11,490 bases of DNA from Wenzhouxiangella sp. (lineage in GTDB: Bacteria; Pseudomonadota; Gammaproteobacteria; Xanthomonadales; Wenzhouxiangellaceae): contig SKKV01000043.1 in the NCBI GenBank assembly GCA_007123575.1, positions 1-11,490 on the forward strand. Reading direction: 5' to 3'. Below the pieces are notes generated by a model. It was not told where the DNA came from, ran no database searches, and was given only the letters and a program-made list of their open reading frames with translations. The position numbers were made by a program, and so were the translations under genes. Below, piece by piece: positions 1 to 5,211 of this stretch (position 1 is the stretch's first letter; each line of letters starts with the position of its first letter).

Positions 1-329
1 ACGGTCTGTCCACTGAGCAGAAAAACCGGTTGGCGCGGACGGATCACCACCGGTCGGTCGGCCAGCAGCGGCTGTAGCACCAGCCGATTTGACTCGCCGG
101 CGAAGACAAATCGCTCGTCGGCCTTTTCCGGCAGGCCCTTGCCTGGTTTGAAGCTGACCTGGGCCGAGCTGTCTTCGTCGGCAATCGCCTCGGTTGCCAG
201 CGTCCATTCATCGTGGCCATGGCCAATGGTCAGGCGGAGGCTACCCAGCTTGATGTCGAGGTGGCCACCTTCGGGAACTTCCGCCGGGGTCCACCATTCA
301 CCGGGTTTTGTTTTCGCTTTGCGAGCCAT
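1..329 (-). CDS. DUF432-like hypothetical protein, 3' end outside window
   Basis: The reading frame starts at ATG 327-329 and stays open for 109 codons to the left edge, so the C-terminus is missing. The visible N-terminal part begins MARKAKTKPGEWW and has no signal peptide or membrane segment. It alternates short beta-like stretches (LDIKLGSLRLTIG, NRLVLQPLL) and ends with ADRPVVIRPRQPVFLLSG. The pattern 'G-S-L-R-L ... DEW ... L.DRPVVIRP..P' reminds me of DUF432 proteins, whose function is unknown; this is recall, not alignment. The start lies 5 bases after the stop of the upstream LysR-type gene and I see no clear Shine-Dalgarno, so it is probably translated by coupling to that gene. Open frame and codon use support a real gene; the family name is tentative. 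Confidence 0.6.
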   Translation of the reverse strand, partial: MARKAKTKPGEWWTPAEVPEGGHLDIKLGSLRLTIGHGHDEWTLATEAIADEDSSAQVSFKPGKGLPEKADERFVFAGESNRLVLQPLLADRPVVIRPRQPVFLLSGQT

Positions 330-334
330 GGCCG

Positions 335-1249
335 TCAGTCTAACCCGTTGTCGGGGCCTGATTGTTCCCGGATAGCAGCGCGCAACAGCTTGGCCAGGCG
401 CCGGGCGGCTGGGCCGGCCGCGTCGCTGTCGGCGAAAACCAGGTACAAAGTTGCCCAGCGCTCGCCGCCTTCGGTCAGGGGCAGCGGCTTGAGCTCTCCG
501 GAAGCCAGCTCGCGGCGGATGATGTCTTCGGCATACCAGGCAAACCCAAGGCCTAAACAGGCGGCGCGAATGGAGGTGGCCTTGGAAGTGACGGTCCAGC
601 GGCGCTCGGTGACCCGCAGGGCCGCCTCGCCGCTCGGCTGGGCTCCGCTGTCGCGAACGATCAGGTGGCGATGGGGGCGCAGGTCGTCCATGGTCAGCTT
701 TCTTCCCAGCTTGTGCAGCGGGTGGGAGGGCGCGGCTGCGGCGATAAAGCGCACCCGGGTCAAGGGGTCGCCGATGAATCCGGCTGGAATGGTGGATGCA
801 ATGGCGACATCGACCCGACCGGAGATCAACAGTTCGCTGGTGCCGCTGAGTACCGATTCGTGCAGCTGAATACGGAGGTGCGGCTGCTCGTCGGACAATC
901 GACCCAGGCAATCGAGCAACAACCAGGTCGGAAAGATGATCTCGGCGGCAATTCGGAGCTCCGCCTCCCAGCCGGTTGCTACCCGGGCGGCGGCTCGTTC
1001 CAGTCGTCCGGCCTCGGCAAGCAGGGCGCGACCGCGTCGATACAGCATGTGGCCGGCCGGGGTCAGCTCGGCCTTGCGACCCTGCACTTCGAAAGCCTTT
1101 AGATCCAGCAGGGATTCAAGCTTGTGGACGGCATGGCTGATGGTTGACTGCGAGCGGTGCAGCTCGGCAGCAGCCTGGGCGTAGCCGCCGCACTCGACGA
1201 CCGCAACCAGGGCGCGCCATTGGGCCAGAGTGATTCTCGGGTCATCCAT
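335..1249 (-). CDS. LysR-family transcriptional regulator
   Basis: This 304-residue protein has the usual LysR length and layout. An N-terminal winged helix-turn-helix occupies about residues 6-65, with the recognition region AQAAAELHRSQSTISHAVHK near 24-43. After it comes the linker helix and then a periplasmic-binding-protein-like effector domain from about residue 93 (LRIAAEIIFPTWLLLDCL) to the end. Residues GRVDVAIAS and the GLGFAWYAED segment are typical of that domain. The effector is unknown. The gene is divergent from azoR and pirin, a common arrangement in which the LysR protein controls the divergent genes and itself from the shared spacer; control of azoR is therefore inferred. The start ATG at 1247-1249 places the HTH at the normal distance from the N-terminus, although no good Shine-Dalgarno is visible. 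A DUF432-like gene follows after 5 bases. Confidence 0.93.
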   Translation of the reverse strand: MDDPRITLAQWRALVAVVECGGYAQAAAELHRSQSTISHAVHKLESLLDLKAFEVQGRKAELTPAGHMLYRRGRALLAEAGRLERAAARVATGWEAELRIAAEIIFPTWLLLDCLGRLSDEQPHLRIQLHESVLSGTSELLISGRVDVAIASTIPAGFIGDPLTRVRFIAAAAPSHPLHKLGRKLTMDDLRPHRHLIVRDSGAQPSGEAALRVTERRWTVTSKATSIRAACLGLGFAWYAEDIIRRELASGELKPLPLTEGGERWATLYLVFADSDAAGPAARRLAKLLRAAIREQSGPDNGLD

Positions 1250-1368
1250 CAGTCGTGGAGATAGTTCGATCCAATCGAAAGAAATACTCGATATTTTGCG
1301 CTTTTTTATCGATTAAACCAAGCGTATCTTGGTGTGCAGTCAATCAAATCCCGCTTACGGAGTTTCCC
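1250..1368. promoter_or_regulatory. Divergent LysR/azoR regulatory spacer with short palindromes
   Basis: The 119-base spacer is clearly richer in A and T than the flanking genes. It holds a perfect palindrome TTCGAT-CCA-ATCGAA (1265-1279), which contains a T-N11-A spacing as in LysR boxes. Two more sites are centred on TCGA (near 1284-1296 and 1306-1316), and there is a perfect CCAAG-CGTAT-CTTGG (1318-1332) close to azoR. TATCTT at 1325-1330 is a possible -10 element for azoR, but no good -35 is seen. Operator assignments are inference from position and symmetry. Confidence 0.55.
1356..1362 (+). promoter_or_regulatory. Shine-Dalgarno of azoR
   Basis: A GGAG core within ACGGAG stands about 8 bases before ATG 1369. 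It decides the start against an in-frame upstream ATG at 1255, which would add 38 residues overlapping the palindrome-rich spacer. Confidence 0.7.
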
Positions 1369-1971
1369 ATGAAAACTTTGCTTGCCATCAAGTCCAGCCT
1401 GTTCAACGGATCCGGCCAATCCAGCAAGCTGGTCGATCGCTTTGCCGAGCAGTGGCTCAGTCAGCACTCCGGCGGCCGCGTTCTGGTGCGCGATCTGGCC
1501 TCCGATCCAGTCCCGCACTTGTCGGCCGACGCCTTTCAGGGATTCGGCCAAGCGGCTGAAAAACGAAGCCCGGCTCAGCAAGCAGCCGCGGCGATTTCAG
1601 ACAGCTTGATCGCCGAGCTCAAGCAAGCCGATATCGTGGCCATTGGACTGCCAATGTACAACTTTACCGTACCGTCCACCTTCAAGGCCTGGATGGATCA
1701 TGTGGCCCGGGCAGGTGTGACGTTCGAGTACACCGAAAGTGGCCCGCGCGGCTTGCTCGCGGCCAAGCCGGTCTACATCTTTGCCGCTCGCGGTGGCCAG
1801 TACCAGGGCACTGACGCCGATACGCAGACCGGGTTGGTGCGCAATTTTCTCGGCATGCTCGGTCTGGACGACGTGCAGTTCGTCTATGCAGAAGGTCTGG
1901 CGATGGGTGAGGAAACTGCGCAGCGCGCTCTCGCCGAGGCCGATGAGCAAATCAACCGCCTGGCGGCTTGA
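1369..1971 (+). CDS. azoR: FMN-dependent NADH-azoreductase
   Basis: The 200-residue product matches the flavodoxin-like azoreductase (AzoR/AcpD) family over its full length; Escherichia coli AzoR is about the same size. Family landmarks are visible: the N-terminal strand and phosphate loop MKTLLAIKSSLFNGSGQSS, the RDLA segment at 41-44, the FMN-binding PMYNF at 95-99, the downstream WMDHVARAGVTFEYTESGP at 109-126, and the ARGG loop at 140-143. Such enzymes are cytosolic FMN homodimers that reduce quinones and azo compounds with NAD(P)H and often contribute to thiol or quinone stress resistance; the natural substrate here is unknown. The start at 1369 is supported by the Shine-Dalgarno and the family N-terminus. 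It lies 28 bases upstream of the pirin gene, probably in one operon, and divergent from a LysR regulator that likely controls it. Confidence 0.94.
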   Translation: MKTLLAIKSSLFNGSGQSSKLVDRFAEQWLSQHSGGRVLVRDLASDPVPHLSADAFQGFGQAAEKRSPAQQAAAAISDSLIAELKQADIVAIGLPMYNFTVPSTFKAWMDHVARAGVTFEYTESGPRGLLAAKPVYIFAARGGQYQGTDADTQTGLVRNFLGMLGLDDVQFVYAEGLAMGEETAQRALAEADEQINRLAA

Positions 1972-1999
1972 AGTGCTGGTTCAACCGGAGATATTCGCC

Positions 2000-2863
2000 A
2001 TGAGTACACGCTCCCTGCAACGCATTATCCAGTCAGTGGCGACCGCCGACGGCGCCGGCGTCAAGCTTCGCCGGAGCCTGGGCTCCAGCCAGCATGCCCG
2101 GCTAGATCCATTCCTGATGCTCGATGAATTCTATTCCGACAATCCCGACGACTACATCGCCGGCTTCCCATCGCACCCGCATCGTGGCTTCGAGACCGTC
2201 ACCTACATGCTCGATGGGCGCATGCAGCACAAGGACCATCTCGGAAACACGGGTGATCTCGGCCCGGGATCGGTGCAGTGGATGACGGCCGGACGTGGCG
2301 TTATCCATTCGGAAATGCCGCGCCAGACCGAAGGTCGCATGCGCGGCTTTCAGCTCTGGCTGAATCTGCCGCCGGCGGAAAAAATGAAGCCTGCCGGATA
2401 TCGCGATATTCCGGCCAGTGCTATTCCGGAACTGGTTTTTGATGGCGGCCGGGTGCGGGTGATCGCGGGTGCGTTGCGCCTGAACGGTCAGCGTGTCAGC
2501 GGCCCTGTCAACGGCCCTGAATCATCCCTGTCCACCGAGCCGGTGTTCTGGGACCTGCATCTTGACCCGGCCCGCCAGGTCACCTTGCCGCTACCGAACG
2601 AACACAATGCTTTCGTCTACCTGTACGAAGGCCAGGCCAGTATTGGTGGGGAGATTCTGCTGCATCGTGCCGCCGGCGTGCTGGGAGAGGGTGATCGCCT
2701 GAACCTGGTCTCGGGCAGCGACGGTGCCCGGCTCCTGGTGCTGGCGGGCAAGCCGATCAACGAACCGGTGGTGCAATATGGCCCGTTCGTGATGAACACC
2801 CGCGAAGAGATAGAACAGGCGCTGGAAGACTACCGTCAGGGTCGTTTGACCGAGCCTGCCTGA
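2000..2863 (+). CDS. Pirin family protein
   Basis: The 287-residue product is a bicupin of the pirin family. The metal-binding residues of the N-terminal cupin are intact: H59 and H61 in the HPHRGFETVTY motif, H103 and E105 in VIHSEMP. The signature LDEF (41-44) and the GFQLWLNLP segment also fit. The C-terminal cupin covers roughly residues 175-285. Bacterial pirins are cytosolic; some act as quercetinases and others modulate partner enzymes, so no reaction can be assigned. The start ATG 2000 has GGAG nine bases upstream (1987-1990), and the N-terminus MSTRSLQRII fits the family. The frame remains open further upstream inside azoR, but that extension overlaps azoR in another frame and is not used. 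Cotranscription with azoR under the divergent LysR regulator is inferred from orientation and the 28-base gap. Confidence 0.94.
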   Translation: MSTRSLQRIIQSVATADGAGVKLRRSLGSSQHARLDPFLMLDEFYSDNPDDYIAGFPSHPHRGFETVTYMLDGRMQHKDHLGNTGDLGPGSVQWMTAGRGVIHSEMPRQTEGRMRGFQLWLNLPPAEKMKPAGYRDIPASAIPELVFDGGRVRVIAGALRLNGQRVSGPVNGPESSLSTEPVFWDLHLDPARQVTLPLPNEHNAFVYLYEGQASIGGEILLHRAAGVLGEGDRLNLVSGSDGARLLVLAGKPINEPVVQYGPFVMNTREEIEQALEDYRQGRLTEPA

Positions 2864-2891
2864 GCCCGACCGGCCAGACCGGTCGGGCTCA
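2861..2891. terminator. Hairpin spanning the pirin stop codon, between convergent genes
   Basis: TGAGCCCGACCGG (2861-2873) pairs perfectly with CCGGTCGGGCTCA (2879-2891), giving a 13-bp stem with a CCAGA loop. The first three bases are the pirin stop codon. No run of T follows on either strand, so it is not a classical intrinsic terminator. Its place between the convergent ends of pirin and the baeRF gene suggests bidirectional 3'-end formation or mRNA protection. Confidence 0.6.
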
Positions 2892-2910
2892 AGCGCGGGT
2901 TTGTGGCGCG

Positions 2911-4035
2911 TCAGATCGGGTAGCGCAGAATAGCGGCGAGACTGGATTCGCCCGGAATGTCGGCCTTGCGCACGCCGACCAGCCGGCCCCCAGTTGACAG
3001 AGTGCGGCCGGCAATCTCGTCGACAACGCCATAGTTGTCGGCTCCGGCTTCATCGACCAAGGTCACCTCCCCGGTTTGCTCGTCAACGCGGCCGTGAATG
3101 ACTTCGTCAATTGCAACCAGCAGCGTATCCACGGCGCCGAATGTCGCAGCGCGGGCAGCGTGAGCAAGGTCGGTGGTCGCGCGACTTTCTTTTTCACGGG
3201 CGCGGAAGGTTTCCCGGAACTGCTCGATAGACGCCGCATGAATCTGGTCGAGGATCGGCCGTGCCCGTTCTGCCAGTTCGTGCGGCGGGACGCGTACCGG
3301 GCTGGTTTCAATGACCTGGCTGGCGAATTCGGGGTAACTGTTCACCGAGCGATAGATCGACAGCAGCGGCTCGGTGGCGGCCAGAATCAACGGCTCATGA
3401 CGGCCGGCCAGCAGCGGTCTGAGGGCAGCGTCGATCATCCGGCAATACTTGCGCAGGTGAACCTTCTGGCCCTCGCTGCCGTGCAGTCGGCCGGATGAGT
3501 GAGAGCGTGTGTTGACCGTGCTGGTGCCGACGGCCGAAGCAGCGTCCTTGGGCAGGTTGGCAATCTTCAGGGTTTCAGCCGGCATGTCACTGAATACCTC
3601 GACCACCCTGACCTCATTTTCCGCCAGCGCCAGAACGAAAGCGTGCTGCGGCATGCTGATGGCGCGGATAAGCGGCTTCAAGAAAAAGCGATCAGAGACT
3701 TCGACCACCGGTTCCAGATGCGTTGGTAGCCGGTAGCTGCGATGCGACTCGGGTGTGGCGAAAATGGCCAGACTGTTCGCCTGAAAGGCCCAGAAATCCT
3801 CATCTTCGGTGACTTCTTCGAGTTGCTCGGTGACAGCCCAGCGGGTGCGCTTGTCGACGCCGGCTTTTTCCAGCTGAGCATCGGCCTCCTTGATCAGGTT
3901 GGACAAGGTGATCGCAGCCTTGTCGATGTTCTGGGTCTGCGGCGTGGTTTTCAGGTAGATGGAGACACAGGCCGGGTTGCGCTGGGCGACCAGGGTTTGT
4001 AGTTCCGGTTGAGTGGGGATATCGACGTGCAACAT
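2911..4035 (-). CDS. Bacterial eRF1-like (baeRF) family protein
   Basis: The 374-residue product resembles the bacterial archaeo-eukaryotic release factor-like (baeRF) proteins. The N-terminal part (1-120) carries PACVSIYLKT and DFWAFQANSLAIFATP. The centre (130-215) has HAFVLALAENEVRVVEVF followed by an EGQ tripeptide at 188-190 and KVHLRKYCRMIDAALRPLL. The C-terminal part includes EPLILAATEPLLSIYRSVN and ends at RYPI. In eRF1 the GGQ loop reaches the peptidyl transferase centre; the EGQ in a similar helix-preceding loop suggests a related rescue or hydrolase role, but this is inferred and no activity is established. A Pelota-like C-terminal fold is likely. The start ATG 4035 has AGGA about 11 bases upstream. 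The gene follows the MoxR gene on the same strand after 87 bases. Which baeRF subfamily it belongs to needs a profile search. Confidence 0.75.
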   Translation of the reverse strand: MLHVDIPTQPELQTLVAQRNPACVSIYLKTTPQTQNIDKAAITLSNLIKEADAQLEKAGVDKRTRWAVTEQLEEVTEDEDFWAFQANSLAIFATPESHRSYRLPTHLEPVVEVSDRFFLKPLIRAISMPQHAFVLALAENEVRVVEVFSDMPAETLKIANLPKDAASAVGTSTVNTRSHSSGRLHGSEGQKVHLRKYCRMIDAALRPLLAGRHEPLILAATEPLLSIYRSVNSYPEFASQVIETSPVRVPPHELAERARPILDQIHAASIEQFRETFRAREKESRATTDLAHAARAATFGAVDTLLVAIDEVIHGRVDEQTGEVTLVDEAGADNYGVVDEIAGRTLSTGGRLVGVRKADIPGESSLAAILRYPI

Positions 4036-4122
4036 GTTTTGGTTGGTCCTTGGTTACAAAAGTCTGTAGGGCGCTAGAGAGTGGCCGCCGGAGATCAAGG
4101 CCTAGGCAACCGCTGGGGTTTC
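4036..4122. other. Spacer between MoxR and baeRF genes
   Basis: This 87-base gap holds the AGGA Shine-Dalgarno for the baeRF gene. I see no convincing terminator hairpin or T-run after the MoxR stop (TAG, 4123-4125) and no strong promoter, so readthrough from the ATPase operon into the baeRF gene is possible. Confidence 0.4.
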
Positions 4123-5211
4123 CTAAATGAGATCACGCTTTGCGTAGGCCTCGCGCCAGTGCAATTCCTCGCGTCCGGCTACCTCGGTGTCAAAGTAATG
4201 ACGGAAACGACGGCGATCTTCCGGCTGATCCTTCAGTGCCGAGCCAATAATGAAGTGTAACAGTTGGCCAATGTCGAGCTGACCTTCCGAGTAGTAAAAA
4301 GCATGTACGCTCAAGGCATGAGCCACGCCAACAGCCTCGGCGGTGGACATGGTGGCGCCGGCTAATCTGTCGGTGCTGCGCCCGTCCAGGGTCTGTCCAT
4401 TGCGAAGTTCATGAAAGATGGTCACCAACACCTCGATAATCTGGCGGTTCAGGTCTACCTGGATGCCGGATTGTTCATTGGCGCGCGCGGCTTCTCTTTC
4501 AACCACCTTCACCTCTTCTTCCACCGAACGGATGGCCGGGATGATCTCGAAATTCATCCGTCGTTTCAGGGCAGAACTCATGCGGTTGACGCCCTCGTCG
4601 ATGCTGTTGGATGTGGCAATGACGTTAAAGCCGGCGCGGGCATAGAGCACGCCGGCCTCGCCGCTGAGCTCGGGAATGGTAATAACGCGCTCTGAGAGGA
4701 TGGATAGCAAGGCATCCTGCAGCGGCTGGGGGCAACGAGCCACTTCTTCAAAGCGGACGATTTTTCCGTCGCGCATGCCCCGGTAGATCGGGCTGGGAAC
4801 CAGTGCTTCCATCACCGGCCCCTGGCTGGTGAGGATGGCTTCGTTCCAGCTATAGAGCAACTGGTTGACCTGGCTGACGGCGCCGCCCTGCACGGCCAGT
4901 GAAGAGTCACCCGAGATCGCCGCCGCGATAAGCTCGGACAGCCAGGACTTGGCGGTGCCCGGTTCGCCAACCAACAAACAACCGCGGTCGGTCAAAAGCC
5001 CGATCACGATGCGCGTGATCACCCCCGGGTCGGCCACGATCTTGGGCTGTACTTCTAGCGTTTCGTCACCGAGAACGAATTTTTCAACCGCAATGGGGGA
5101 CAGATTCCAACCCGGGGGCACCCGGTGAGAGTCGGCTTTGGCCAATCGTTTGAGCTCGTCCCGATAATAGACTTCGGCCGGCAGGCGCTGCAGTTGGGGC
5201 TGTTTGCTCAT
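4123..5211 (-). CDS. MoxR-type AAA+ ATPase
   Basis: The 362-residue product is a MoxR-like AAA+ protein. Walker A is GEPGTAKS at 82-89; the Walker B region IVRFEEVAR at 151-159 has Glu155-Glu156 where Asp-Glu is usual. Sensor 1 is NVIATSN at 196-202 and candidate arginine fingers are R217/R218 in LKRRMNF. The N-terminal PPGWNLSPIAVEKFVLG and the GTAKSWLSELIAAAISGDSS segment resemble a MoxR subgroup that I recall beside DUF5682, SWIM-finger and VWA proteins. None of those partners is in this window. MoxR proteins act as chaperone-like remodellers that help assemble or activate complexes. The ATG at 5209-5211 overlaps the upstream ATPase gene stop in an ATGA, so translational coupling and a shared function with that ATPase are likely. 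There is no membrane segment; it should be cytosolic. Confidence 0.9.
   Translation of the reverse strand: MSKQPQLQRLPAEVYYRDELKRLAKADSHRVPPGWNLSPIAVEKFVLGDETLEVQPKIVADPGVITRIVIGLLTDRGCLLVGEPGTAKSWLSELIAAAISGDSSLAVQGGAVSQVNQLLYSWNEAILTSQGPVMEALVPSPIYRGMRDGKIVRFEEVARCPQPLQDALLSILSERVITIPELSGEAGVLYARAGFNVIATSNSIDEGVNRMSSALKRRMNFEIIPAIRSVEEEVKVVEREAARANEQSGIQVDLNRQIIEVLVTIFHELRNGQTLDGRSTDRLAGATMSTAEAVGVAHALSVHAFYYSEGQLDIGQLLHFIIGSALKDQPEDRRRFRHYFDTEVAGREELHWREAYAKRDLI

Noticed and set aside
213..869. Long plus-strand frame opposite the LysR gene
   Set aside because: Antisense shadow of a clear LysR gene; arginine- and serine-rich, without recognisable motifs.
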